Of a stretch of 64,000 bases of DNA, positions 17,237 through 26,685 are shown piece after piece. The notes beneath the pieces are model-generated. The model saw nothing but the letters and a program-made list of their open reading frames with translations. It was not told the DNA's origin and made no database searches. The stretch is from Paraburkholderia sp. BL10I2N1 (lineage in GTDB: Bacteria; Pseudomonadota; Gammaproteobacteria; Burkholderiales; Burkholderiaceae), in the NCBI RefSeq assembly GCF_004361815.1, contig NZ_SNWA01000001.1, forward strand, positions 2,108,001-2,172,000, given 5' to 3'. The position numbers and the translations under genes were made by a program. Position 1 is the first letter of the stretch. The number at the start of each line of letters is the position of its first letter.

Positions 17237-18508
17237 ATGCCATCCGCACACCTGCGTTCACCGTTCCGCTCATGGTTTCGCTTTAGCACTCAACTGCCGG
17301 CCGCGTTTCAGCGGCTTGCGTGGTCCAACCTGGTTGCCCAGTCCGCCGAGCAGATCAGTCTCGCGGCCGCGCCGCTCGTCGCCGTTTTTGCACTCCACGC
17401 GAGTGCGCGCGACACCGGTTTCCTGCAAACGGCGCAGACGCTGCCGTTCCTGCTGCTATCGATACCGCTCGGCGTCTGGGCCGACCGTCGCTCGCGCCGC
17501 ACGCTGATGACGGTTGCCGAGGGTGTGCGTGTCGCGGCGATGCTGGGCGTGCTGCTGCTCGTGACGACGCATGCGCTGTCGCTGCCGTCGCTTGCGGTGC
17601 TGGGGTTTCTCGCGGCGACAGGCACGGTCGCGTACGGCGTCGCGGCACCTGCACTTGTGCCGTCGCTGGTGTCGCGCGAACTTCTGCCCGCTGCCAACGG
17701 ACGCATCGAACTGGCGCGCAGCGTCGCCTACTCGGCGGGGCCGGCGCTCGGCGGACTGCTGGTGGGCTGGATCGGCGCGGCTTGGGCGTATGGCTGCGCG
17801 GCTGGGTTGTCGGCGCTGGCGGTTGTCCTGCTCGCCGGCGTCCGCGAAGCGCCTCGTGCGGTTGCCGGCCAGCGCCGGTTTCTCCCCGAATTGCGCGAAG
17901 GCACGCGCTTCGTGCTGGGTGACGCGTTGCTGCGGCCGATGCTCGCTACCGCCGTCTTCTTCAATATGGGCTTCTTCATTTTGCAGGCTGTCTACGTGCC
18001 GTATGCCGTGCTTCGTCTGGGGCTCTCCGCCTCGGCGGTGGGCGTGACACTCGGCGCTTACGGTGCCGGCATGGTGTGCGGCGCGCTCGCTGCGCCTTCG
18101 ATCGCGCGTCGTCTCACATTCGGCCGCGTGCTGACGATCGGGCCGTTCTGCGGACTGCTCGCTTCGCTGGTGATGGCCGCGACGATTCTTGTGCCGTCGT
18201 TCTGGCTTGCGCTCGTGAGCTTCTTCCTGCTGGGCGCCGGTCCGATCCTGTGGGTGGTCGGGGCGACGACGCTGCGTCAGGCGATCACGCCCGTCGGCAT
18301 GATGGGACGTGTGTCCGCGATCAACAGCACCGCGACGTTCGGCGCACGGCCGCTGGGCGCGTTGCTGGGCGCGATGATCAGCGGGCATCTGGGAATGGAT
18401 GCCTGTCTCATCGCAGCCGCCTGCGGGTTCGCCGTGCAGGCGTGGATCATCGTGATGTCGCCGGCCGCGCGGCTTGTCGAAATTCCCGAAGGCGTCGGCG
18501 CGGTTTAG
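17237..18508 (+). CDS. MFS transporter, EntS-like
   Basis: A 423-residue major facilitator with about 12 membrane helices. LGVWADRRSRRTLMTVAEGVR is the conserved loop between helices 2 and 3, and the overall pattern resembles the enterobactin-exporter/macrolide-efflux branch (DHA3). An aggaggt lies seven bases before the ATG. Neighbours give no clue to substrate; it converges with a secreted hydrolase gene and follows the MocR gene by 149 bases. Drug or siderophore export is plausible. Confidence 0.85.
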   Translation: MPSAHLRSPFRSWFRFSTQLPAAFQRLAWSNLVAQSAEQISLAAAPLVAVFALHASARDTGFLQTAQTLPFLLLSIPLGVWADRRSRRTLMTVAEGVRVAAMLGVLLLVTTHALSLPSLAVLGFLAATGTVAYGVAAPALVPSLVSRELLPAANGRIELARSVAYSAGPALGGLLVGWIGAAWAYGCAAGLSALAVVLLAGVREAPRAVAGQRRFLPELREGTRFVLGDALLRPMLATAVFFNMGFFILQAVYVPYAVLRLGLSASAVGVTLGAYGAGMVCGALAAPSIARRLTFGRVLTIGPFCGLLASLVMAATILVPSFWLALVSFFLLGAGPILWVVGATTLRQAITPVGMMGRVSAINSTATFGARPLGALLGAMISGHLGMDACLIAAACGFAVQAWIIVMSPAARLVEIPEGVGAV

Positions 18509-18620
18509 CAGTTTCGTTCCCTGGCCGGCTCACCCTGTGGCATGCAACGCATGCCGCGTAACCGCGACACGGCGTGGTGAGCATGCGCGGCGTGAATGTC
18601 TCCATGCATGGAAAACGAGT

Positions 18621-19427
18621 TTATTGACCGCTCCGGGCCTTCGCGGCCTGATCGATTACGGCCGCCACTTCGGCCGCGTGCGACACCGGGGCCAGATGGC
18701 TCGACGGCACCTTCACGATCGTCGCCCCGATTCGCTGCGCCATCCATTGCTGCGTTTCCGGTTCAACGGCGCGATCGTTCGTCGTCAATACGTACCACGA
18801 AGGTTTCGTTTTCCACGCTGCCTGCGAAACCGGTTCGCTGAACGCCTTCGCGGCGATCGGCTGTTCGGCTGCAGAGAGCACGCGGGTCAGCGTTTGCGGC
18901 ACGTCAGCGGCAAAGTCGCTGTGATAGGCAGCCGGGTCGAACCACAGAAAACCGCCGTCATCCGGTTTCATGGCGGCGCCCGCGGGTGCTGACGGCCCAT
19001 GTTTGAGCGGATCCGCCGTCGATTCACCGACATCCGGCGCAATCGCCGCCACGTACACGAGGCCGACGACGTTGGGCGCGTCCGCGCCCGCTTCGGTAAT
19101 CACGGTGCCGCCCCACGAATGACCGACGAGGATCGTCGGACCAGTTTGCCGGGCCAGCACGCGCCGGGTGGCGGCGACGTCGTCGGCGAGCGATGTCAGC
19201 GGGTTTTGCACCGCGCTCACGTGATAGCCCTTCTTCTGCAGCAAATCGATGACGGGATTCCAGCTCGAACCGTCGACGAATGCGCCGTGGACGAGCACGA
19301 CATTGCGCACGGGCTCCGAGCTGGATGCAGGTTGCGGCGCGGATGGCGCCGCCGTCTGCGCGCCTGCAGCGGCAGCGAGCAGGGAGAAACCGAGGAGGGC
19401 GGCGCGGATCAGGTGTTTCGGCGACAT
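18621..19427 (-). CDS. Secreted alpha/beta hydrolase
   Basis: A 268-residue protein with a signal peptide of about 23 residues (LLGFSLLAAAAGA) and an Ala/Pro/Ser linker. The hydrolase domain has VLVHGAFVDGSSW (oxyanion region), the nucleophile elbow GHSWGG with Ser104, and a C-terminal SSHLAPVSHA that supplies the catalytic His. It resembles small esterases of the EstC/salicylate-esterase type; the substrate is unknown. The ATG at 19427 is preferred to longer in-frame starts because it begins the signal peptide. It is divergent from aroP. Confidence 0.82.
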   Translation of the reverse strand: MSPKHLIRAALLGFSLLAAAAGAQTAAPSAPQPASSSEPVRNVVLVHGAFVDGSSWNPVIDLLQKKGYHVSAVQNPLTSLADDVAATRRVLARQTGPTILVGHSWGGTVITEAGADAPNVVGLVYVAAIAPDVGESTADPLKHGPSAPAGAAMKPDDGGFLWFDPAAYHSDFAADVPQTLTRVLSAAEQPIAAKAFSEPVSQAAWKTKPSWYVLTTNDRAVEPETQQWMAQRIGATIVKVPSSHLAPVSHAAEVAAVIDQAAKARSGQ

Positions 19428-19660
19428 GGTTTCCCCACTGGCAGGAACTGGAATGACGACCTTACCGAACCGCGAGCAGTGTGACAACCGGTATCTGCGT
19501 GGCATCTCCCCGGCATCGACTGCGATGCCGGGCGCGGGCGACTGTGTCTCGCGCGTTGCCCCGGGGCGGAGGGGCCGACGGGGTAAAATCGCTGGTTTTG
19601 CCGGGCCATGCGAGGAGCCTGTTCCGGTGATCGACATCCATACCAACGGGGCGCAAGATC

Positions 19661-21034
19661 TTGACTAGTCCACCGCAGCACGACGGCCTGAAGCGAGGCC
19701 TGAAAAACCGTCATATCCAGTTGATCGCGCTGGGCGGCGCGATCGGCACCGGCCTCTTTCTCGGCTCGGCCAGCGTGTTGAAGGCAGCCGGCCCGTCGAT
19801 GATTCTCGGCTATGCGATCGGTGGCTTCATCGCGTTCCTGATTATGCGGCAGCTTGGCGAGATGGTCGCTCAGGAGCCCGTCGCCGGCTCGTTCAGCCAT
19901 TTTGCGTACAAATACTGGGGCGATTTCCCGGGCTTCCTGTCGGGCTGGAATTACTGGGTGCTGTATGTGCTCGTGAGCATGGCAGAACTGACCGCAGTGG
20001 GTACCTATGTGCACTACTGGTGGCCCGGCGTGCCGACGTGGGTGTCGGCGCTGGTGTGCTTTGTCGGCATCAACGCGATCAACCTTGCCAACGTGAAGGC
20101 GTACGGCGAAACCGAGTTCTGGTTCGCGATCATCAAGGTGGCGGCGGTGATCGGCATGATCCTGTTCGGCGGCTATCTGCTGGTCAGCGGTCAGGGCGGC
20201 CCGCAGGCGTCGATTACCAACCTCTGGCGCGACGGCAGCTTCTTTCCGCATGGTTTCCACGGCCTCTTCATGATGCTCGCCGTGATCATGTTCTCGTTCG
20301 GCGGTCTGGAACTGATTGGCATCACCGCAGCGGAAGCCGACGACCCGCAGAGGAGCATCCCCAAGGCCGTGAATCAGGTGATCTACCGGATCCTGATTTT
20401 CTATATCTGTTCGCTGGCTGTGCTGCTGTCGCTGTATCCGTGGAATCAGGTGGCGTCAGGCGGCAGCCCCTTCGTGATGATCTTCTCGCAGATCGGCGCG
20501 GGACTCACCGCGGATGTGCTCAACGTGGTCGTGCTGACGGCGGCTCTGTCGGTGTACAACAGCGGCGTCTATGCGAACAGCCGCATGCTCTACGGCCTCG
20601 CGGAACAGGGCAATGCGCCGCGTGCGCTCCTGAAGGTCGACCGGCGCGGTGTGCCTTATATGGCCATCGGGCTGTCCGCCCTCGCGACTTTTACGTGCGT
20701 GATCGTCAACTATCTGATTCCCGCCGAAGCGCTTGGCGTGCTGATGGCGCTGGTTGTGGCGGCGCTGGTGATCAACTGGGCGCTGATCAGCCTGACGCAT
20801 CTCCGGTCGCGAAAGGCGATGATCGAGGAAGGGCAGACGCTCGTCTTCAAGTCGCTCTGGTATCCAGTCAGCAACTGGATCTGCCTCGCGTTCATGGCGA
20901 TGATCCTCGTGATTCTCGTGATGACGCCGGGGCTTTCCGTATCGGTATGGCTCGTGCCGGTGTGGCTGCTCGTCATGTGGGCCGGCTATATGGCGAAGCG
21001 CCGGTCGGCGGCAAAGCTCGCGCGCGTGGGCTGA
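19661..21034 (+). CDS. aroP: Aromatic amino acid permease, AroP/PheP-like
   Basis: A 457-residue amino acid-polyamine transporter with about 12 membrane helices. It resembles E. coli AroP through most of its length: KNRHIQLIALGGAIGTGLFL, FAYKYWGDFPGFLSGWNYWV, MFSFGGLELIGITAAEADDP and QVIYRILIFYICSLAVLLSL. It should import Phe, Tyr or Trp by proton symport. The start is TTG: an in-frame TGA lies 11 codons upstream and no ATG or GTG is available in the conserved N-terminal region. The upstream gggg is a weak ribosome site. Confidence 0.9.
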   Translation: MTSPPQHDGLKRGLKNRHIQLIALGGAIGTGLFLGSASVLKAAGPSMILGYAIGGFIAFLIMRQLGEMVAQEPVAGSFSHFAYKYWGDFPGFLSGWNYWVLYVLVSMAELTAVGTYVHYWWPGVPTWVSALVCFVGINAINLANVKAYGETEFWFAIIKVAAVIGMILFGGYLLVSGQGGPQASITNLWRDGSFFPHGFHGLFMMLAVIMFSFGGLELIGITAAEADDPQRSIPKAVNQVIYRILIFYICSLAVLLSLYPWNQVASGGSPFVMIFSQIGAGLTADVLNVVVLTAALSVYNSGVYANSRMLYGLAEQGNAPRALLKVDRRGVPYMAIGLSALATFTCVIVNYLIPAEALGVLMALVVAALVINWALISLTHLRSRKAMIEEGQTLVFKSLWYPVSNWICLAFMAMILVILVMTPGLSVSVWLVPVWLLVMWAGYMAKRRSAAKLARVG

Positions 21035-21533
21035 ATTCGCAGAAATTGCTGCAATGCCCCGCAATAGCGGGGTGCATAGAAACGAATTGCGTCAGTCCAT
21101 GCCTGTTGTACCGGAACGGCATCCTCCACTGAAGATAGCCGTTTACGGAAGCGTGTCGATCAATCGCGCGGGCATGGCGGACTGTTCAAGCCACAAGCGA
21201 CCCAATACTCACTACTGCGCCGACCGTCTACCTCGACAGAGGATTCCTCCACGGTCTCGACACGCGGGCGTTGTTACGCCCGCAGTCCTTTGGCGCCCGC
21301 CGTGCGCCCCTCCATCGTCGTCAACAATACCAACAGCGACTTTGAACGCGAAAGTCTCGCCGTATGCGAACTCGCCCGTAAGGAACTGCAGGACAGGTTC
21401 AAGCCGAAGTACGGCCACGATCCCGGCGTGCAGGTGAGCGTGTCCGCGTATGAAGCAGGCCGGAAATGCGAAGTGGGAGAGAGTGATGCGGAACTCGCTG
21501 GTTATGTTTCGAAATCAACGAGCTATTGATGAC
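21035..21533. other. Gap between aroP and tRNA-Leu
   Basis: This stretch holds a short stem (ccccgc-aata-gcgggg near 21057-21072) just after aroP and another (cgggcg-ttgtta-cgcccg near 21265-21282). It also holds one weakly supported reading frame, listed separately. I see no mobile-element gene or tRNA-end duplication. Confidence 0.5.
21290..21529 (+). CDS. Hypothetical protein or gene remnant
   Basis: A 79-residue frame opening with TTG (GTG at 21302 is an alternative) and no good ribosome site. The composition is protein-like: SIVVNNTNSDFERESLAVCE, then a charged stretch and VSVSAYEAGRK. It could be a short cytoplasmic protein, or the 3' part of a gene that lost its start. It ends five bases before the tRNA-Leu 3' end. 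I recognise no family. Confidence 0.3.
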   Translation: MAPAVRPSIVVNNTNSDFERESLAVCELARKELQDRFKPKYGHDPGVQVSVSAYEAGRKCEVGESDAELAGYVSKSTSY

Positions 21534-21618
21534 TGGTGCCCAGGGCCGGACTCGAACCGGCACGCCTTGCGGCGGGGGATTTTGAGTCCCCTGCGTCTAC
21601 CTGTTTCACCACCTGGGC
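21534..21618 (-). tRNA. tRNA-Leu (anticodon CAA)
   Basis: An 85-base class II tRNA including encoded CCA. The acceptor GCCCAGG pairs with CCTGGGC. The anticodon stem GGGGA/TCCCC encloses CTCAAAA, giving anticodon CAA at 21582-21584, which reads UUG. The variable arm is long, and the T arm contains GGTTCGAGTCC. It is encoded between hemN and the aroP region. Confidence 0.96.
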
Positions 21619-21752
21619 ATGCTGCTGTGGTTTACTGCTATGTTCTTGCTGCGCGCAACAGGATTGCGCGCGACGGGAAACGCAGATTATGGCCGAAAAC
21701 GCGATCCCGGGCAAGTTCGCAGGCGCAGACCGCGCGGCGGACACAGACGGCG

Positions 21753-23138
21753 TCAAACCGTCCGCGAAAAGCGCGTCAGCGTCTGCTGGCCGAGATAACG
21801 GTCGAACACCATCGCGATATTACGCACGAGCATTCGGCCGGCGGGCTGCACATCGAGGCGCCGGCTGCCGATCGCTACCAGTCCGTCCGCCTCAAAACTG
21901 CGCAGGCGTTCGAGTTCAGTTGCGAACGCGTCGCTGAAGCGAATGCCGTATGTTGCCTCGAACTCGTCGAAACGGAGTTCCAGGTTGCACATCAGCTGCG
22001 TGATGACGTCACGGCGCAGACGGTCGTCGGTGGTCAGGCGCACGCCTCGCGTAATCGCCAGCTTGCCCGCATCGATCGCGGCCGCGTATCCGGAGAGATC
22101 CTTCGCGTTTTGCGCGTACACGTCGCCGACCTTGCCGATCGACGACGCCCCGAAGCCGATCAGGTCGCATTCCGCACGCGTGCTGTAACCCTGAAAGTTT
22201 CGATGCAGCGTATGCTGCGCCTGCGCGCGGGCGAGTTCGTCGCCGGGCAGGGCAAAGTGGTCCATACCGATATAGACATAACCCGCGCTCGTCAGCCGTT
22301 CCACAACCAGATGCAGGATCGCGAGCCGCACGGCCGGCGATGGCAGCGTTGCAGGATCCATCTGCCGCTGCATCTTGAAGAGCTGCGGCATGTGTGCATA
22401 GCCGAACACCGACAAGCGGTCGGGCGCGAGCGCGAGCATCATGTCGAGCGTGCGGCTGAAGCTGTCGACGGTCTGATACGGCAACCCGTAGATCAGATCG
22501 ACGCCGATCGAGTGAAAGCCTGTCGCGCGTGCCGCACGCATCACGGTCGCGGTCATTTCGAGCGGCTGGATACGGTTGATCGCCTGTTGCACGAGCGGAT
22601 CGAAATCCTGCACCCCGAGACTCAGCCGGTTGAAGCCGAGGTTGCGCAGATGCACGATGGTTTGCGCCGACGCCTCGCGCGGGTCGACCTCGATCGAATA
22701 TTCGCCGTCGGCGTCGGGGGCGAGATGGAAGTGCTCTCGCGTGGCCGCCATCAGTTCGGCCATTTCGTCGTGTGACAGAAACGTCGGCGTGCCGCCGCCC
22801 CAGTGAAGTTGCGACACCGGACGCGTCGTGTCGAACAAGGCTGCCTGAAAGCCCAGCTCGCGCTTCAGCCTGTCGAGATACGGCCTTGCGTGCGCACGGT
22901 TCTTTGTCGCGACCTTGTTGCAGCCGCAGTAAAAGCAGACCGTGTCGCAGAAGGGAATATGAAAGTACAGCGAGAGATCGGTGCCGGATGCGCCGGGATC
23001 GGCGGCGGCGCGGGTGTAGTTCGCGAAATCGAAGTCTTCCCGGAACTGAAGGGCCGTTGGATAGGACGTATACCGTGGGCCGTTTGCGTTGTACTTCGCA
23101 AGCAGGTCGGGGCGGAACAGGGAATCGGCGGCGGTCAT
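21753..23138 (-). CDS. hemN: Oxygen-independent coproporphyrinogen III oxidase
   Basis: A 461-residue radical SAM enzyme (E. coli HemN about 457) that decarboxylates coproporphyrinogen III to protoporphyrinogen IX in haem synthesis without oxygen. The [4Fe-4S]-AdoMet cysteines are C64, C68 and C71 in HIPFCDTVCFYCGC. HWGGGTPTFL and YSIEVDPRE are family motifs, as is the N-terminal YNANGPRYTSYPTA, which distinguishes HemN from the shorter HemW. I chose the ATG at 23138; the open frame upstream has no family similarity. I saw no clear FNR box in the upstream gap. Confidence 0.94.
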   Translation of the reverse strand: MTAADSLFRPDLLAKYNANGPRYTSYPTALQFREDFDFANYTRAAADPGASGTDLSLYFHIPFCDTVCFYCGCNKVATKNRAHARPYLDRLKRELGFQAALFDTTRPVSQLHWGGGTPTFLSHDEMAELMAATREHFHLAPDADGEYSIEVDPREASAQTIVHLRNLGFNRLSLGVQDFDPLVQQAINRIQPLEMTATVMRAARATGFHSIGVDLIYGLPYQTVDSFSRTLDMMLALAPDRLSVFGYAHMPQLFKMQRQMDPATLPSPAVRLAILHLVVERLTSAGYVYIGMDHFALPGDELARAQAQHTLHRNFQGYSTRAECDLIGFGASSIGKVGDVYAQNAKDLSGYAAAIDAGKLAITRGVRLTTDDRLRRDVITQLMCNLELRFDEFEATYGIRFSDAFATELERLRSFEADGLVAIGSRRLDVQPAGRMLVRNIAMVFDRYLGQQTLTRFSRTV

Positions 23139-23390
23139 GTGGGGCTCGTTGTCTGACGCCACGCGAGAGGCAGGATGCCGTGCGTGCCGCGTGCTTCGCG
23201 CGACGACGACAGCGCCGATGCCTTGTGGGCGTGGCCTTGCGATCGGTCCAGTGTACGTGACCGCTTGCATCTGACATTGTGTAAAAAGGTCGCACGCGCG
23301 GCGATGGCACAATGCGGGTCGGGCGTGATGCTGTGCCTTCGGATCTTTGCCGTGCCTGGTTTGAGGTTTCGTATTTCAGGAATTTGTGTG

Positions 23391-23693
23391 GTGATTGCCG
23401 TTTCTCCGTCTCATGCGCTCGACCATGCGTGCCGCCCCGACTGTGGCGCTTGCTGCATTGCGCCTTCGATTACGAGCCCGATTCCGGGTATGCCGCAAGG
23501 CAAGCCAGCGGGTGTGCGCTGTGCGCAGCTCGATAACGATTTGCGCTGCGCGATTTTTGGCAGGCCCGAGCGGCCTGCCTGCTGTTCGGGTCTGCAACCG
23601 CAGCCGGAAATGTGCGGTACGACGCGCGTTGAGGCGCTGGCGTGGCTCACGAGGCTCGAGACGGACACGCAGCCCGCAGCGGTGTCGCGATAA
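23391..23693 (+). CDS. YkgJ-like cysteine-cluster protein
   Basis: A ~100-residue protein with the zinc/iron-chelating CxxxCxxCC core: [17 protein letters not shown], followed by [12 protein letters not shown] and further cysteines (LRCAIFG, ACCSGL, MCG). This is the YkgJ/UPF0153 family. Its role is unknown; the cysteines probably bind a metal or an Fe-S cluster. The start is GTG at 23391 (23388 is also possible) with tcagga upstream. There is no ATG between the conserved core and the upstream non-homologous region. Confidence 0.75.
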   Translation: MIAVSPSHALDHACRPDCGACCIAPSITSPIPGMPQGKPAGVRCAQLDNDLRCAIFGRPERPACCSGLQPQPEMCGTTRVEALAWLTRLETDTQPAAVSR

Positions 23694-23771
23694 GCGGCAC
23701 TGAACGTGCGTATTCACCACAATTGATCGGTATCGATCGTGGGATCGATCCGGATTCGAAAGGAGGTTCGC

Positions 23772-24356
23772 ATGATTCAAACCGCTGCGCCCGCGCGGCG
23801 CCGGTTCCTGTTTGCCGCGTGCGCGATAGCGGGCGCCACGGTATCGCTCGCGGCCTGTGCCACGTCGATCTTTCCGTTCATCCCCGATCACTACACGTTC
23901 TCGCAAAAGCAGGTTCAGGACGCCGTGCAGCGCAAGTTTCCGTATCAGCGCACGGTGTCTCAGGTGTTTGATGTCGCGCTCACGAATCCGGTCGTTGGTT
24001 TTCTGCCGGATAGCAACCGCGTGTCTGTTCGACTCGATGCACGGTTCGCGAGCCCGTTCATGCCGCAGCCCGTGAACGGCGTGTTCACGCTGTCCAGCGA
24101 ACTGGCCTACGACGCTGCTACGCGCGCCGTCGTCCTTCGCCAGCCGAGCGTCGACAGCGTCGCGGTCAGCGGCGAAGCTCAGGTCTACACGCAGCAGATC
24201 AACGCGGCCGCTGGCCTGCTCGCGACGCAGCTTCTGACCAACTACCCGATCTACACGTTTAAGCCCGAGCAGTTGCAATTTGCCGGCGTGAACTACGAAC
24301 CCGGTACAATCACCATCCTTACAAACGGCATACGCGTGCAGATCGTCGAAAAATGA
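23772..24356 (+). CDS. DUF1439 lipoprotein
   Basis: A 194-residue lipoprotein. Its signal ends LAAC with Cys29 after an Arg-rich start ([19 protein letters not shown]). The mature domain, [29 protein letters not shown] and later [12 protein letters not shown], matches the DUF1439 (YceB-like) family of outer-membrane lipid-binding-like proteins. Function is unknown. The ATG at 23772 has aaaggagg seven bases upstream. It precedes uppP by 73 bases, and both may share an envelope role. Confidence 0.8.
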   Translation: MIQTAAPARRRFLFAACAIAGATVSLAACATSIFPFIPDHYTFSQKQVQDAVQRKFPYQRTVSQVFDVALTNPVVGFLPDSNRVSVRLDARFASPFMPQPVNGVFTLSSELAYDAATRAVVLRQPSVDSVAVSGEAQVYTQQINAAAGLLATQLLTNYPIYTFKPEQLQFAGVNYEPGTITILTNGIRVQIVEK

Positions 24357-24362
24357 CGGCCG

Positions 24363-24384
24363 CGCGACCGTAGGGTCGCGCGCC
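24363..24384. repeat. Stem-loop after the DUF1439 gene
   Basis: gcgcgaccg-style left arm and gggtcgcgcg right arm around the sequence gta form a stem of about nine base pairs just after the stop codon, without a T run. It may protect the upstream mRNA end. Confidence 0.5.
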
Positions 24385-24429
24385 TCCAGTGTGGCCCGAC
24401 TCGAACACCCTCTGCGACAAGGGCCACGG

Positions 24430-25263
24430 ATGGACTGGATACTGATCTGCAAGGCGCTGATTCTTGGCGTCGTCGAAGGTTTGACCGAGTTTTTGCCGGT
24501 GTCGAGCACCGGACACCTGATCGTCGTGGGCAGCCTGCTCAATTTCAACAACGAGCATGAGAAGACATTCGACGTCGTCATTCAACTCGGCGCGATTCTC
24601 GCGGTGTGCTGGGAGTATCGGCGCAAGATCGGCAGCGTCGTGGCGGGTCTGCACACGCAGCCGGTCGCGCGGCGCTTTACGCTGAACGTGATCATCGCGA
24701 CCATACCTGCCGTTGTGCTTGGGTTGCTGCTGGAAAAGACGATCAAGGCGGCGCTGTTTTCGCCCGTGCCTGTTGCGCTGGCGCTCGTGACCGGCGGCGT
24801 CATCATCCTGTGGGTCGAAGGTCGTCAGCGCGACAGGCGCGCAGCGCCGCGCGTGCTGTCGATCGATGACCTCAGTCCGCTCGATGCTTTGAAGGTCGGC
24901 CTGGCGCAATGCCTTGCGCTGATTCCGGGCATGTCGCGCTCGGGCTCGACGATCATCGGCGGCATGCTGTTCGGCCTCGAACGGCGCGTCGCAACCGAAT
25001 TCTCTTTCTTCCTGGCGATTCCGATCATCTTCGGTGCGACGCTCTACGAGACGGTCAAGAACTGGCACACGCTGGCAACAGACGCGCTGGGCATCTTTGC
25101 GGTGGGGTTCGTCGCTGCGTTCGTGAGCGCATTTGCCTGTGTGCGCTGGCTGTTGCGCTACATCGCCGCCCACGATTTCACTGTGTTTGCGTGGTACCGG
25201 ATCGGCTTCGGTTTGCTGATTCTGCTCGTCGGGTATAGCGATGAGTTGAGCTGGACGGATTGA
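24430..25263 (+). CDS. uppP: Undecaprenyl-diphosphatase
   Basis: A 277-residue polytopic membrane enzyme (BacA) that dephosphorylates undecaprenyl pyrophosphate to recycle the peptidoglycan lipid carrier; excess gives bacitracin resistance. Both catalytic segments are intact: [16 protein letters not shown] near the N-terminus and [13 protein letters not shown] in the second half. The ATG at 24430 starts [17 protein letters not shown], the usual N-terminus, so the longer in-frame start at 24391 is rejected. A bidirectional terminator follows. Confidence 0.94.
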   Translation: MDWILICKALILGVVEGLTEFLPVSSTGHLIVVGSLLNFNNEHEKTFDVVIQLGAILAVCWEYRRKIGSVVAGLHTQPVARRFTLNVIIATIPAVVLGLLLEKTIKAALFSPVPVALALVTGGVIILWVEGRQRDRRAAPRVLSIDDLSPLDALKVGLAQCLALIPGMSRSGSTIIGGMLFGLERRVATEFSFFLAIPIIFGATLYETVKNWHTLATDALGIFAVGFVAAFVSAFACVRWLLRYIAAHDFTVFAWYRIGFGLLILLVGYSDELSWTD

Positions 25264-25311
25264 TGGCGAACGCTGCCTTAGCGCGCATGAGCGTTACGGC
25301 GCCGGAACAAG

Positions 25312-25338
25312 AAAGTCCGCCTGAGAGCGGACTTTTTC
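25312..25338. terminator. Bidirectional terminator between uppP and trmB
   Basis: Stem aaagtccgc (25312-25320) and gcggacttt (25327-25335), six-base loop, T residues on the right and A residues on the left. It ends both convergent genes. Confidence 0.85.
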
Positions 25339-25340
25339 GT

Positions 25341-26135
25341 TCAATTGCCTGTGCGCCGGCGGAAGACGAGATCCCAGACGCCATGTCCGAGCCGTAGGCC
25401 CCGTCGTTCGAATTTCGTCACCGGACGGTACTCGGGACGCGGCGCGTAAGCGTCGGTCGTGTTTTCGAGCGCGGGTTCCGCGCGGAGCACTTCGAGCATC
25501 TGTTCGGCGTAGTTCTGCCAGTCCGTCGCGCAATGGAGATACGCACCGGGTTTCAGGCGCGATACGAGCAGCGCGACGAACTTAGGCTGGATCAGACGGC
25601 GCTTGTGATGCCTTGCCTTGTGCCACGGATCCGGAAAGAAGATGTGCACGCCGTCGAGGCTGTCGGGCGCGATCATCTGCTCGAGCACTTCGACCGCGTC
25701 GTGCTGGATGATGCGGATATTCGACACCTCGTGCTCGCCCATCAGTTTCAGCAGAGCGCCGACGCCCGGCTCATGCACCTCGACGCCGAGAAAGTCGTCG
25801 TCCGGGCGATGTGTGGCGATTTCCGCCGTCGTCGCGCCCATACCGAAACCGATCTCCAGCACCCGCGGGGCGCTGCGGCCGAAGACGGCGTCCCAGTCGG
25901 GCTGCTCCGGCGCAAACGGCACGACGAAGCGTGGGCCGAGTTCGTCCATTGCGCGGCGCTGTCCGGTCGAGACGCGCCCCGCGCGCGTGACGAAACTGCG
26001 GATGCGTCTGCGATGCAACGCTTCGGGCGACGCTGCTGCGCCTTCGGCGGACGGGGTCGTGGACGGTTCGTGCGATGCGTCGTCAGGGCCCTCGGACGCG
26101 GGCAGACGGGATTCGTTCGGATCGTGGATCATCAT
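25341..26135 (-). CDS. trmB: tRNA (guanine-N7-)-methyltransferase
   Basis: A 264-residue SAM-dependent enzyme that makes m7G46 in tRNA. SAM motif I is [29 protein letters not shown] carries the PDPWxKxRHxKRR family signature; the C-terminus [19 protein letters not shown] is typical. The first ~45 residues are a variable, Ser/Ala-rich extension. Two ATGs are adjacent at the start (26135 and 26132). Confidence 0.95.
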   Translation of the reverse strand: MMIHDPNESRLPASEGPDDASHEPSTTPSAEGAAASPEALHRRRIRSFVTRAGRVSTGQRRAMDELGPRFVVPFAPEQPDWDAVFGRSAPRVLEIGFGMGATTAEIATHRPDDDFLGVEVHEPGVGALLKLMGEHEVSNIRIIQHDAVEVLEQMIAPDSLDGVHIFFPDPWHKARHHKRRLIQPKFVALLVSRLKPGAYLHCATDWQNYAEQMLEVLRAEPALENTTDAYAPRPEYRPVTKFERRGLRLGHGVWDLVFRRRTGN

Positions 26136-26287
26136 CGATGACTACAAAGGTGTGGGCAACTGCGCAGCGCCGTCGCAGTGCTGTAATACGTCAACGGGAG
26201 ACGGGGGCGCTGCCGCGGTTGGCTCGCGCGGTTGCGCGGGCCAACGACAATGGCTTCACTCAACTGCCTCGACTATCGCCGCCCTTA

Positions 26288-26315
26288 CAAAAAAGCCGCC
26301 TTCGGTGAGGCGGCT
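26288..26315 (-). terminator. Terminator of tRNA-Gly transcript
   Basis: On the minus strand, agccgcc-tcaccgaa-ggcggct is followed by a run of T residues (A residues at 26289-26294 on the plus strand). It lies 36 bases after the tRNA 3' end. Confidence 0.8.
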
Positions 26316-26350
26316 CTCGCGCTGGATTTCCACTGGAGATCAGCTGAATG

Positions 26351-26425
26351 TGGAGCGGGCGATGGGAATCGAACCCACGTCTCTAGCTTGGGAAGCTAGG
26401 GTAATAGCCATTATACGACGCCCGC
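26351..26425 (-). tRNA. tRNA-Gly (anticodon CCC)
   Basis: A 75-base tRNA including encoded CCA. The acceptor GCGGGCG pairs with CGCCCGC. The anticodon stem CTAGC/GCTAG encloses TTCCCAA, so the anticodon is CCC. The T arm contains GGTTCGATTCC. A promoter lies just upstream and a terminator downstream, so it is a single-gene transcript. Confidence 0.96.
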
Positions 26426-26435
26426 AGAGCGCGCT

Positions 26436-26465
26436 ATTTTACGCGGTTTCGGGTGATTTGGGCAA
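26436..26465 (-). promoter_or_regulatory. Sigma70 promoter of tRNA-Gly
   Basis: On the minus strand TTGCCC (26460-26465) and TAAAAT (26436-26441) are 18 bases apart, followed by a GC-rich start region ten bases before the tRNA. Confidence 0.6.
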
Positions 26466-26514
26466 ACTCCGAAGAACCGCGATACATCGTCCACGGCATC
26501 CCATGTGCGGATCG

Positions 26515-26524
26515 CCCCCCCCCC
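26515..26524. repeat. Ten-base C homopolymer tract
   Basis: A run of ten C residues lies in the 260-base gap between tRNA-Gly and the Sel1-repeat gene. Such tracts can slip during replication. Whether it is in the promoter of the Sel1 gene is unknown. Confidence 0.7.
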
Positions 26525-26685
26525 GACGTGCCTGTCAAGTTTTCCTGCTGGCTGCCGATATCCGTACGGTGGGCCTGAAACTTCGACCGGTTGCCGTCCG
26601 CAGCCGGCTGCACTTGAACCGAAAGAATGAACAACAACCTTCATCGCCACATGACGCCTTTGCTGGTATTGGCCAGCGTGAGCGC

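Noticed and set aside
18509..18620. Hairpin-like sequence between the MFS exporter and the hydrolase gene
   Set aside because: The complementary stretches around 18541-18590 pair imperfectly and lack T runs; not convincing as a terminator.
23139..23390. FNR box ahead of hemN
   Set aside because: No sequence close to TTGAT-N4-ATCAA was found in the gap, although oxygen control of hemN would be expected.
25618..26685. Upstream extension of the Sel1-repeat frame to 1,357 codons
   Set aside because: The extension runs antisense to trmB and over tRNA-Gly and has no repeat or protein-like character, so only the part after 26686 is accepted.
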